Assembly (NCBI RefSeq): GCF_030704535.1
Contig: NC_081822.1
Coordinates: forward strand, 568,001 to 632,000
DNA: 64,000 nucleotides
Reading direction: 5' to 3'
From: Vitis vinifera
Lineage: Eukaryota; Streptophyta; Magnoliopsida; Vitales; Vitaceae
Part shown: in pieces, positions 1 to 11,416 of the stretch
Layout of the letters: each line of letters starts with the position of its first letter
Numbering within the stretch: the stretch's first letter is position 1
Made by a program: the position numbers and the translations under genes
The notes under the pieces: generated by a model
The model's input: the letters and a program-made list of their open reading frames with translations, nothing else
The model's database searches: none
Told to the model about the DNA's origin: nothing

Positions 1-1034
1 AACATTCAACCTTTTAACGTACCATCCACATTCCAGAATCCACACCATCTTTGATTGAATGAAGGTACAAATTTTATTTTCTCCTTTTTTCTTGACAAAT
101 TTTTGGTGGACTTTATCAATTTTGCTCGATCAAATTGATTGGGTATGTGCTATATATATAATTGAGTTTTAAAAAATAATAATAATTGGAAAAGGGAGAA
201 AAATCCGAACTACAACTCAACACCTTTGTCTGTTCTGCATTTTCCTTGGAGAGTCTGAGAGCTAGAGGAAGAAAAGCTTTTCCCGGAAAATCCATCTCCA
301 CCGACCCAATGCTGACCCATTTGGTTTCTTTCACTCCTTCATTTCAACACATGGAACGGTAATGTCATGCCCAAACCCATCATTCTTCTCAATATCATTT
401 CAGTTGTTAGGGTTTCATTTTTTAGAGCTCTGAGTCCGTCCAACCCAAGCCTTTCCTTAGAATTTTCTTTTTTACTAATTTGATTATTTTTATTTTTATT
501 TTTGTTGTTGTTTTCAAGTTTTAATTGTAGGGTGTGTTTCTTTATTTAGGGTTGGAATGGTGGGTCCTGTCATGAGAAGTGGAATTGAGGTTTAAATGGA
601 CCGTTTGGTTCGCGGGAAAAAAATGAAGAGAAGTGACGGAAAGGAAAATGTGCATGGCTGTTGTTGCATGACTAAACCCTATAATATGTCAAATTTAGGA
701 ATGTTTCTGACAGAACAAAACTTCTTGTGGCATAAAAAATGATGAATCAATTGAATGGTTGTATCTAAGACAGATTAGAAAATTGAAATGTGGGGTTTTA
801 GGGAGAATGCTCTCAAGTATTAGGGAAGAAAAATACTAATTGATGTGTACTGTAATGCTCATGGGCATTTGCATGTGATCTTTTATTGAAAATGTACAAA
901 ACTTATGGGATTGAAGTCTTTTGGGGACCAAAGATTTTCGACTAGTGACATTGCGTCCATAGAGAAGGTAGCCAAGAAGAGTGTCTCAAAGAGGATTTTC
1001 TGAAATTGAGTTAAAAATTTCTACAACCTTAAGG
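1..1034. other. Upstream region and probable 5' leader of IDM3
   Basis: No gene is supported here. A telo-box-like tagggttt lies near 408, and a probable transcribed leader starts somewhere in 200-450. The 72-codon minus-strand reading frame at 116..334 has no recognisable family and is most likely chance. Confidence 0.4.
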
Positions 1035-1318
1035 CTTTGTTTAGTTCTTGGAAAGTATTAAGAAAAGTAAAAAAAATGTTAAAGAAAATGATTTTCTGAT
1101 GCTATGGAAAATGGTGACTTAAGAAAAAATACTAATGAAAAGTGGAGGGAAAATGCTAAAAGATTTTTCTTGGATAAAGGTGAGGAAAGTTTGGAGAAAG
1201 TGTGTTGCCTAATAATTTAATTTCCTTCCCCTCAACTCTCATGGTGGTGTGAATTTTGTTTTTCCCAATGTTTTTTCTCTCTATTTTTTTCCCTTAATCT
1301 TTCTGGGAACCAAATGTA
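1035..1318. mobile_element. MITE-like element in the IDM3 5' leader
   Basis: A stretch of about 285 bp has imperfect inverted ends. The left end reads tttagttcttggaaag and the reverse complement of the right end reads tttggttcccagaaag, both followed by attaagg-like bases. It has no coding capacity. The interior is AT-rich with long T and A runs. It sits upstream of the IDM3 start, probably within a 5'-UTR intron. A similar end occurs near 20100. I saw no clear target-site duplication, so the superfamily is not assigned. Confidence 0.5.
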
Positions 1319-1454
1319 GCAAAAAATGTCTCTCTTTTTCTTTCTTCTAGTGGTTTTATTTGTGTTCTTGTATGCATAATGATGTAATGTTAACACACTT
1401 TGTTATCCAGGTGATTCTGGGGAGTAGTTGTAAAGAAGCTACTAGTGTTCCAGC

Positions 1455-3897
1455 ATGGACTTGCAAGGGGTTGATTTCTCTCCTAGGCCACTGTCCAGAG
1501 CATCATTAAGTGACTTGCATTTCTTGGCCAACTTTATCATGAGCACTTACCTGGGTCCTGATGTCAAGTCTGACAACCCACGACGCTCAGCATCGCAAAG
1601 AGTTGCTGAAGGTTTGCCTCCGTACTCTTTAAATGATCTGGGTCTTTCATTTCTCAGTGTTTCTCAACTGGAGAGCTTATATTACTTTATCCTGAGGCAT
1701 GCACTTCCTAACCTGGCATTGAGCCCATACTTGTTCCATATGTATCTGAAGGGAGACCTGCCTCTGCTGAACTCAGGTCTTCCCGAGGACAGACTGCAGT
1801 TTACAAGTTTTTTTCCTTTACATCTTCATGAACAGACAAGCTTCCTGAGAGGCCTTGACATTGTAAAGGGTATTATTCTTATAAGTGAACCTGATACATC
1901 ATATATGAAACAAGATGTACTGGAAAGGTTTAGATACTTATCAGGTATGGATAGTTTGAAGATTGATATAAATGAAAGCCAAAGGTATCAACATAGGCAC
2001 TGGACTGGCAGAGAAGAGATTGAACGGAATTTCTTGACAATTAGTGGAGGACCATATGCAGGAAATGCTTCCAATATAAATAGTATTTCACCATCCAAGG
2101 TCCAAGATGAATTTAAGAGAAGGCGTCTTCTTGAGCCTCTGGAAATGCCAGTGGTTCAGCATGTGCCTTCATTTTCACATGGTTCCCCGAGGCGTTGCAA
2201 TTTGGATGGGCCTTCCATGATGCCCCTTCTATCTGTTTCAAATGCTGAAGAATGTAAATCAGAGGCATCTATTGTTTTGACTGGGGTAGCTGGAGAAGTG
2301 AGTGCTGGACCACCTATTGGTCGTGTGGACATTGGTGTTAGCAAAACTGCATATTTCTTTCGTGTTGCTCTACCTGGGGTCAGGAAAGATAACCGTGAGT
2401 TCTCTACCCTTTCTTTAATTCTATTTAGTTTATATATGCTAACATATGATATTCATTATTCCACTAATTTGGGCATTCTTCTGCTTTCATGAAGAACTGA
2501 ACTTGGCACCTTCTTTTAATTCAATGAGATCTGAAAGCCTAAATTGCTTCTTAGTGCGTAGAACACGGCAGGGTTGGAGAAGGCCTTGTCATGTTCCGAT
2601 TTGGTTCCTTTTGAATGCATGGTAGATAGAACATCTCTATGCTACATGCTAAAAACACATGGGTAATATTCAAGTTGACGGTTTTCTATCCTAAATCAGT
2701 TTGGAAAGTGTTCAAGATATATTATGATTTTTTATATTAAAAATTGTATCCTTCGATAATTATCATCATGACAAAATTCAAAATAGTAGATTTTGAAAAT
2801 TGTCCAAGTGTCCTCAGTTTGTGAGTAGTATAATAGTCGAATTTGTCATGTTCGTGCATCAGAAGAAATGTCCTGTTTACCCAATATATTGTCTCAATCA
2901 CAGGCTTGTCTGTTTCCATATGCTTTAAAGAATAGGAAGGTTTTTTCTGATGTTTATGCTGAAGTTTGTGAAAATCCATCTATTCAACCAATTCATGTTT
3001 CAGTCTGTATACTTGTTCCCAAATTTGATTCCTTGGCCAATACCTATTCTTTCCTTTCCTCCCTGAATTGCTTAAATCTATGCAGCAAAAAGGTGATCTG
3101 AGATTCTATACTAATCACATAGTACTGTTCCAACCACATTGTCTAGATCTGCAAATGTGGCTTTAGAGCATGTCTGCATGTAAAAAACTCATCAGTCTGG
3201 AAGAAGGTCTGTGTCCCTATCCCCTTTCTGCCTGCATGTCAGGGAGGCATATTCTTGTTAACATTGATTGAGAGGCACTCTGCTCCCAGTACTTATGAAC
3301 CGCTGGTGCTGCCTCAGCTGCTGTTGTCTTTATACCAACATCTGGAACACTAGAGAAAAAAAGGTAAATACCAAGCCTAGGGAATTTGTTTAAAAACCGG
3401 AAAATTTGTCGCACGGACATGAATGGGATAGCTGCTTTTATTAGTTCTAGTTTTGGCTCTGTTAGAACAAAGGTGATTTCTTATACTAAGACTGAAACAC
3501 TGGTATAATATCTTCAAGAGCAAGAATCTTTGTGCATATCCTCATTCTCTCCTGGACTCAGTCCACAGCTGCCACTTCACCTCAGCCTACTGTCGGTCTC
3601 TGCGCATCTCCCATGCTCTGACTTAACCCATGATATCTTGTTGTTGCAGGCCATTTTGGATGTGAGGTTGAGAACGATGGGAAGGTTCAAATCCATGGGT
3701 CAACCAGCGCTGGTGGAAGAACAATTGTGAAACATCCCCGGGTGTTCCAGATGAAGCTGCAGCAGCTATGCCCACCTGGGCCATTCACTGTATCTTTCAG
3801 GTTGCCAGGACCTGTTGATCCCAGGCTGTTCAAAGCTAACTTCAGATCAGATGGCATTTTTGAGGGCATCATAGTGAAATCTGAAGACATGGACTAG
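1455..3897 (+). CDS. IDM3: IDM3-like alpha-crystallin (HSP20-like) domain protein
   Basis: Two coding exons, 1455..2394 and 3650..3897, give 395 aa; the donor (cc|gtgagt) and acceptor (ttgcag|gc) join in phase 1. The first ~200 residues form a long N-terminal region with no domain I recognise. The last ~110 residues look like an alpha-crystallin domain, with 'RVDIGVSKTAYFFRVALPG' before the intron and 'PPGPFTVSFRLPGPVDPRLF' then 'DGIFEGIIV' after it. Arabidopsis IDM2 and IDM3 are proteins of this type; they act with the acetyltransferase IDM1 and MBD7 to guide ROS1 DNA demethylation. Position beside PHT1 and XCP genes matches At1g20870 (IDM3), which is why I prefer IDM3 to IDM2. The start is the first ATG after a probable 5'-UTR acceptor near 1410. 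A copia element lies about 130 bp past the stop. Family call is firm; the IDM3 role is inferred. Confidence 0.85.
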
Positions 3898-4025
3898 CTG
3901 TGTAAAACGTTTCTTCTAACAACATTTTCTCGTGTAAGGTTGTTCACCTGGTCTCCCTCTTTCACATACACTTGTGATATAATTTTGTAAAAATTACTGG
4001 ATGGGATTAAGAAAGAAGAAAAGGT

Positions 4026-4235
4026 GGTTTCGGTATGTTAGTTGTTTCTGAAGAAAAGGGAGAGGGTTTACTAAGAAAATCTGCTATTCATTCATGTTTT
4101 CTGAAGAGCAGTTCAGAATACCCAAAAACATGCCTATATATAGAGCCTAGAGAACTACACCCGTAACTGACTCACCAGATTACAAAACAAAAAATACAAC
4201 TGATTTATTACCAATACAAAAATGCCCTGCTATTT
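4026..4235 (-). repeat. 3' LTR of the copia element
   Basis: It is repeated directly at 6772..6957. Both copies share the outer block 'ggtttcggta tgttag' and the inner end 'ccctgctattt'. A G-rich tract next to its inner edge (about 4250-4262, read on the minus strand as gagggggag) fits a polypurine tract, which fixes the element's orientation. Confidence 0.85.
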
Positions 4236-6771
4236 TAATACTCCTTTAATACTCCCCCTCAAGATGGAAAATGAATATCGTGAATTCCTCGAGAAGAAAT
4301 TTAAATTGTGTTGGTAAGAGAGCCTTTGTAAGGAGATTTGCAATTTGATGTTGAGAAGATACAAGCATTGTTTTGAGACAACCTGTTTGTATCTTATTGC
4401 GAACAAGATGACAATCAATTTTGATGTGTTTGGTCCGTTTATGAAATACAGTATTGGCAGCAATGTGAAGTGCTGTCTTGTTATCACAGAATAATATAGC
4501 TGGTTGTTTGTGTTCAATGTGAAAATCACGAAGGAAAGATATTGACTAGACTAGCTCACAAGTGGTATTTGCCATTATTCGATATTCTGCCTCAGTTGAC
4601 GAGCGTGAAACTGTACTTTGTTTTTTAGACTTCCATAAAATAAATGATTCTCCAAGAAAAATGCAAAACCCATTGATGGATCTTCTTGTATCTTTACAAG
4701 CAACCCAATCTGAATCAGTAAAGGCTTTAAGTAAGGCTAGAACCATAACACAAGCAACCAAAAGCTCCAAGGTGAGTATAAGAGGGAAGTTTATTGTACA
4801 AAACTTCAAATGGAGTTTTGTTAGATAAGATGAGTGTTGGAGTCCTGTTAATAAGGTATGTGGCAGCTAATACACAATCACCCCAATATCCTAATGGAAC
4901 ATTGGATTGAAACAATAGTGCTCTTACAACATTTAGAAGATGTTGGTGCTTACGCTCAACTACTGAATTTTGTTGAGGTGTGTCAACGCAAGAATGAAAA
5001 GATAAAATCTCATTTTCTCGAAAGAAATTTGAAAAAGAAAGCTTAGGGGTATTGTCACTATGCACATATTTTATTTTAATACCAAATTGAGTATGAACAA
5101 GATTATAAAATGCTGGAAAGACATCAAGGACATCAGATTTAGCATGCAGCAAGTATATCCAAGTAGATCGAGAAAAAACATCAACAATGGTAAAGAAATA
5201 ACGAAAACCTTCATGTGTGGGGTAATGAAAAGAACCCCATATCTCAAGGTGCAGTAATTCAAAAAGAGATGATGAAACTGTATTTGAAATTGGAAATGAC
5301 AAACTCTTTTGTTTAGCTAAATGACAAATTGAACAATGAAAATGGTGGCTAACAAATTGTTTCAGATTTAATACATCTTTCAATGAATTGAGCCTATTAT
5401 AAGAGAGATGACACAGACGGTAATGCCAAAGCTCGTGTTCCGTCTTTGAGGCATAATTACAAACAACTGTGACACTAGAAGATATAGGAAAAAGGTTGGT
5501 AGGATCCAAAACATAGAGATTGCCACTGCATCTACCCATCCCAATCATCTTCCTTTGCATACGGTCCTGAATAAAACAAGATTCAAATACAAAATGCACT
5601 GAGCAATGATGATATTGAGTGAGTGCATTAACAGAAAGAAGATTGAAATGAAACTGTGGGACATATAAAAGATTTTCGATAATGAAACGATCAAATAATT
5701 CAACAGACCCTACTCTAGTGACAACAACAGAATGTCCATTTGGAAGAGAAACAGTGGAATTATGTGATAGAGAGGAGGTTTTGAACAATATCAGGGAACA
5801 ACACACATGGTGTGTTGCCCCAGTATCTAATACCCAAGAATAGGATGAAATCGGAATATGAGAAATAGAAGAGGAAAGAATCACTTTACCACTAAAACAA
5901 GACACAGAAGGACTTTCCTGTGGTTGTGATTCCATTAAGGCAGTTGAGTTGCACTGTAGCTGGGAACTCAATAGGGCTATAAGCTGTTGACATTGAGTGG
6001 AAGAGAGATTGCCCAACATTGATTCAGAAGGAGTTGAGTCATTAGAGAGAATAGAGGCCTGATTAGTGTGAGCATGACCTAGTGCATTATGCAATTTGGG
6101 TTTATATCCCGGTGGATATCCATGTAGCTTATAGCACTTGTGAATAGAATGACCTTGGAGCCCACAGTGAGTGCATTGGGGACGCTGGCGCTTCCCTTTA
6201 GAGGCAAAATTACCAGTGTTAGCATTAGCCGAAGTCAAATTTGATTCACTTAGAACAATAGAATCAGACAAAGGGGAAATTCCATTATTAATGGTTCTTT
6301 GACGTTCTTTCGTGAGTGGTGGAATAGGCTCCATCATCAAAATTTGACCACGTGTCTAAGCATAAAAGTCGTTCAAACCCATAAAAAACTATATGAAGCG
6401 ATCGGATGTTTCTTTAATTGAAAAATATCCCTCAGATCATTCCAGATCTCACAAGGTGTCCCACTGTACATCAAACTATCCGCCATTTCTTTAGAAATGA
6501 AATTAAGACGCCACGACAAAAACGACTTTGTTCTTTGCCGTCAAAGCCATCATCATGGCTCTACTCTAGGTGTTGTAATTGTCCCCAGTCAAAGGGTGCG
6601 AGACAAGAACAAGCCCAGGATGGTTTCCATTATGAAGATAAAATGGGCTACCAGAATCCTCCATTGGTGACGACTCGAAATATCTAACCACAGCACACGC
6701 GTTGGATTGATTACCTCGAGCCATCAAATAGAAAGATGAATACAAATAGTAGCAAGTAGAAGGAAATGCTC

Positions 6772-6957
6772 GGTTTCGGTATGTTAGTTGTTTCTGAAGA
6801 AAAGGGAGAGAGTTTACAAAGAAAATCTGCTATTCAGAATACCCAAAAGCATAGAGCCTAGAGAACTACACCCGTAACTAACTCACCATATTACAAAACA
6901 TAACAAAACAAAAAAATATAACTGATTTATTACCAATACAAAAATGCCCTGCTATTT
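6772..6957 (-). repeat. 5' LTR of the copia element
   Basis: Direct repeat of 4026..4235, slightly shorter than its partner. The gag start lies just inside it on the minus strand. I could not recognise a clean target-site duplication outside the two LTRs. Confidence 0.85.
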
Positions 6958-8070
6958 CTGTTCTTTCTTGTGTAGCTTTGTTTGCCCAAATAATTTCTAT
7001 TGAAACCATGCTTTAATTTTCATAAAAGCTTAAATGGTTAGGATTGAGATCATAATGCATATCATATTCTAACACTCAGTATTTTTATCAAAATTCAAAT
7101 CTGGACTATTGAATACATATGAAGAAATTTGAGTTAAATAGAATCGAGATATAAAAGTATAAACAAATGAAATTAAAATATAAACTATAAAACTTAAAAA
7201 TACATATGTGATATGGTATGATTGGAGCATAAACAAAATACCCTCAGTTGTCGTCGTAGATGAAGTTTTACGTCCTATAAAATCCTACTTGGGGTAACTG
7301 TTAGTTTATGCATTTAATAGTAGTAGTAATTATTGAAATTGGATTTTATGTTTTGGAACTGAATTTCAGAAATATTTTTTATATTAAATATTAAGATAAT
7401 TAATATATTTTAATTAAATAAAAATATGCATTTTTATTACCCTTGAGAGAAAGCATATATAATATGTTTTTTTTTCTTTTTTTTCAAAATGTGAATCATA
7501 TTAACAAAGTGTGAGATAAAGGTTCATTGAGAGTTTTATATGAACAACCTATGTCTAAAATCCATAAAATTTTGAAATATGTTCATTTTTTTACAATTAA
7601 AATTTGTAAATTGATTAAAGTTAAAGTGGTGTTTATACCAATTAAGTAAATTTATTATCGATAAATTCAATTTAATTATATTGATTGATATCAATAAATT
7701 ACCTTTGATCAGATAAAAAAATTAAATATTTTAATTTTTTTCATTCAATCAAAAATAAATACTACTTTAATCCTATTTCTAATAATATTATTTTTAAAAT
7801 ATAATTCTTAAAAATAAAATCCATCCACAATAAATTAGTGATTTGTGTTTTTGTTTCAATCTTGGTATCAAATAGAAATTTAATTATTTTGAATTTATCT
7901 TACATTCATAAAAATTTAAATTTCAAATTTAATTAATTTACATTATCCCCTCCCAAAACAAATAAAAAACTGATGGGAAACAACAATAATATTTAAGATT
8001 GAAAATCCTACAACGGCATATGGAGGTCCTATCCTCCCTGTCCATAGAAGAGGATAACGAACTCTCCACT
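6958..8070. other. AT-rich intergenic region
   Basis: No open reading frame with a recognisable family. The sequence is strongly AT-rich with A/T runs. It ends at a probable promoter for the downstream short alpha-crystallin gene. Confidence 0.5.
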
Positions 8071-8077
8071 AGGGTTT

Positions 8078-8092
8078 CCCTATTTAAACCTC
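8078..8092 (+). promoter_or_regulatory. Probable promoter of the short alpha-crystallin gene
   Basis: A telo-box-like agggtttccc is followed at once by tatttaaa, a TATA-like box. About 85 bp further on, cag|gtgatc (near 8176) could be the donor of a first non-coding exon. If so, the 5'-UTR intron would run some 3.2 kb to an acceptor near 11402. This is inference from sequence only. Confidence 0.35.
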
Positions 8093-9704
8093 GTTTACTT
8101 CATTCACAAGCAAATACGATACAGTGAAGCAGAGTCTGATTCAATACCCCATTTTACAGTGGATTGTCATTTTCAGGTGATCCACCATTCATCTAATCTT
8201 TGAATTTTGTTTTCAACGATATGCTGATGCTTCGATTATCGTCCGTCCCAAACAGTCTGTTTGGTTTCCGAGTAATGGCCTTATGACAGGTCATAGATGC
8301 TTCGATTATAGTCCCGAACAGTCTGTTTGGTTGCTGATAAATAGCCTCATGGCAGTTGGAGTTAGGTGAAACGGATTTTGTGAGATCCAGTGTTTTTCTT
8401 TGATTCCCACGGATGTGATGGAGTGCTAGGGATGAGATGGAGTGTTAGGGTTACATTTTGATCCGAATAGCTTCCGATCATTCAGTCTAGTAAAAATGAA
8501 AAAGGAATTTGCAAATTTATTTTCATATAAAATTCTTGTGGATTCCGATTTTGAAGATATCGGTTTTGATGTTGTTTTCTTATGGTGTTATTTGTTATTT
8601 CTATGCAAATGAGAGTAGATACTTTTATACTTGTCGTCTAATGGAAGCCATATAGCAATAGTACTGTGCCTTTTATACAAATAGACCTTCATATGCTTGT
8701 CATGGTCTTTGCCATTTATTTCAGTGCATTCTTGAATATGTGGTTATAGCAGAAATTAAGAAATTATTTGTTCAATGTTTTTATCCTACTTCTGATTATT
8801 CTGAATTTTTGTGGAGTGTAGCAGGTGTAGCTTCAACTGGAATTTTTGAGTTAGGATTTAGGCTGAAACGACTGAAAGATTCTATAGATGAATCATTTTT
8901 AAGTAATGGTTAGGCCTGGATATTTTTCGCTATGCCTTCTTCAGTTTTTGCATGTAGTGGAAGCTTTTGAACCGTAACTAATGGTGGATGTCATCATGAA
9001 CATTATGGAAGCATACATCTTATACTTCAGCACCTCCCTTTTGCTCTGTCTTGGCTTTTTCATCATCTTTGTCGTTTTCTTCCAGGCCCATGACTTTTTA
9101 AGCATGAAATATGGCTGCAAACTCTTGGTACCGATTGGCTTGAAAATCATGGTTCACCAATATTTATCGGATGCAATCAGTCCTGAGGATGATGGTTTAA
9201 TGTTCTTCCTAATATAGCAAGAGTGACATTTATGTCATAATTTTTTTTTTCTCTCTCTTTAAACTTTCCTTGTTTGTCAATTGGGAATAGAAGTTAATAA
9301 ACTTATCTTCTGTGGTTCGAGCAGAAAGAACTTCGTAAAACTAATTAATACTTGACTCAAACTAAGGAGTTTGTTGGAATGTTTTAAATTCAATTATTAT
9401 AATGAATTTTAGGATTGTAATAAATGCTTTTTTTTTTACTCTGATGCTGAAATTGCAATTATCAATTGATAGTCATTTCTCAAGTCGTATCACTGTTCAT
9501 TTGTTCTTATTTTTTATTTTTTTCCTTTCATTTTTAGGGCAGTGATCTTTTGATGGAAATATTGACTTGCATATGAATGTGAAACTGTTTGTGTACTTTC
9601 CCTGCTTCCTTTCTTCCCTTTTCTAATTGTCTTGTTGAGGCTGATTGTTGGCTTCATATTAACTATTTTGATACCCTCTTTCTGTTTAATTAACAAATTT
9701 TAAA

Positions 9705-9990
9705 CTAAGTTATGCTGTATGAACTCAAATTATTCTCTACTTCTTCGTCTCTCTTTCCGATTTTCATCTCTTGTTTCATGGTGTCATTAGCATGAAGGTT
9801 AAATGCCCATGCATCGCTAGCATACTGCAAGAACTGATGGACTGTGGTAGATGAATAAACATATTTATGATCTCCAGTTGTTTTGATCTTTCGTAGATTT
9901 TCAAGAGTAAATGGCATCCATAGCCACGGTCCTTTGTTTACCTCTGGATGATCCATCAACACTTTGTAAATACACAGTGATAGCAGTGGT
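9705..9990 (-). pseudogene. Unrecognised protein-like fragment, possible gene relic
   Basis: On the minus strand an open stretch of about 90 codons has a natural-looking composition, including 'KGPWLWMPFTLENLRKIK' and 'VHQFLQYASDAWAFNL'. I do not recognise the family. It lies inside the probable 5'-UTR intron of the short alpha-crystallin gene, on the opposite strand. Another minus-strand open stretch at 8941..9150 might belong with it. It may be a relic of a host gene or part of a real small gene; chance is also possible. Confidence 0.25.
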
Positions 9991-11416
9991 TTAATAGCAA
10001 AGATTTGTCAATACTATTTTAAGGTCTGTGCCATATTAATTAAAATTTATTGATATCATATTAGATTTCTTAATGTTGTATTTAGTTTTGTGCTTATTTC
10101 TTTTGCTGATAAAAAAAAGTACTAAGTTCTGTACCATAAAAAGTATGTAATTTTCTGCATTCCAAGGATAAGAACTGCAACTATCCTGTTTGAAGTTTTT
10201 TGTTGTTCTGTACATACTACCTTTTTTTTTTCTAAATGCTGAAATATCATATTGATGCAGAATCCCAAATCCAACAACAAACTGGATACCAGATCACTGG
10301 GCTCTTTTTGGTCACACCAAAAATTTTTTCCTTAAAAATATCATACTATAGTATGGCTTAAATGTACTTTAAGATTGAAAATGGTCAATGTTAAGGCCAA
10401 CAAGGGATGGAATGGTTCTACATAGAGAGGTTGTACATGTGTTTTTAGAGGCACAGGTGGAAGTTTGAAGCTTAAATGTAACTATAGTCCCATTGAATAT
10501 CAAGAAGGTGTAATTCAAGAGAAGGATTTGTTACCTAGATTGCTTGAATGTTGACCAAAAGATAATGATGGGCGGAAACTTTTGAGGCAAGGTGTTATAT
10601 GTTGGTTTTCTTTTTTTTATTTTTTTACATTTTTTATATGGATAGAACATTGAATATGATGTATGAATGGATTGATGCCAGTAGTCTTTACCACTATAAT
10701 GATACTTGTATATGATGATAGTTTCATTTTGGATATATTAGTTGATCACTTAAAAGAAAACGTTGGCACAATAGCATCTGTCAACACTAGTTAAAAGTTT
10801 GGAGAGTTTATCTTGTGGATTTTATGATGAATCTATGTTTTAAACTGTTACATTTTCTTCAGTAATCCATTAATACTGTAGTATTCAATGTTTGGATATA
10901 ATACCTGTATTCACCTCTTTTATCCATGCTATGTCTTTGTAAAATTGGTCACCTGTCTCTTTAATTCAGTGTGGCAATACATGTGTTCTTCTCTATTTGT
11001 TTCCCCATATGTAGACGTTGGCATCAATTCACATGACATTAATATAACCTAGTTTCTTTTTTGTATGTAGGGTCTATTTTGCACGTTTTTTTTTTATTTT
11101 ATAAAATGAACTCTTGTGCATTCTTTTATTCTGTTTGTTAGCTCAAATTTGTTTGTTCTCATCCCTTTTCTTTTCTGTGCCAATCAGCTGAAAGGAAGTT
11201 ACCAAAACTGTGAGATATTTGGGGAAGGAAGTTTGAATCTTGTGAGTTACTAAAAGCACAACCCATTGTAATTTTCAATTTATACAAAATTCTAAAATTG
11301 CTTTGAATCTGAAGTTTCTCCTCAATTGTATGCATATTATCCAGGGTATGGCTACCTCTAACTAGGTGTTTTGTCCATCTCTTATGCCATGTAAATCTAA
11401 TAGGTGGATCTTGACA

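Larger units (their letters stand above)
4026..6957 (-). mobile_element. Ty1/copia LTR retrotransposon, broken and short
   Basis: The element is about 2.9 kb between two direct LTRs and reads on the minus strand. Recognisable parts, in element order, are: a copia gag N-terminus (about 6480-6720), a CCHC zinc knuckle, an aspartic protease with the DTGA motif, GAG-pre-integrase, integrase core, and a terminal RNase H piece with 'SRSSTEAEY' (near 4570). Full-length copia elements are usually 4.5-5.5 kb, so this copy is reduced. It is broken, with several breaks, and does not look able to move. The two LTRs differ by about 3-4% in substitutions plus a few indels. At usual plant substitution rates this suggests insertion roughly 1-3 million years ago. 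Confidence 0.92.

Noticed and set aside
9300-9330. gtggttcgagcag, resembling a tRNA T-arm
   Set aside because: No acceptor stem or other arms could be paired around it; no tRNA gene was found in the window.
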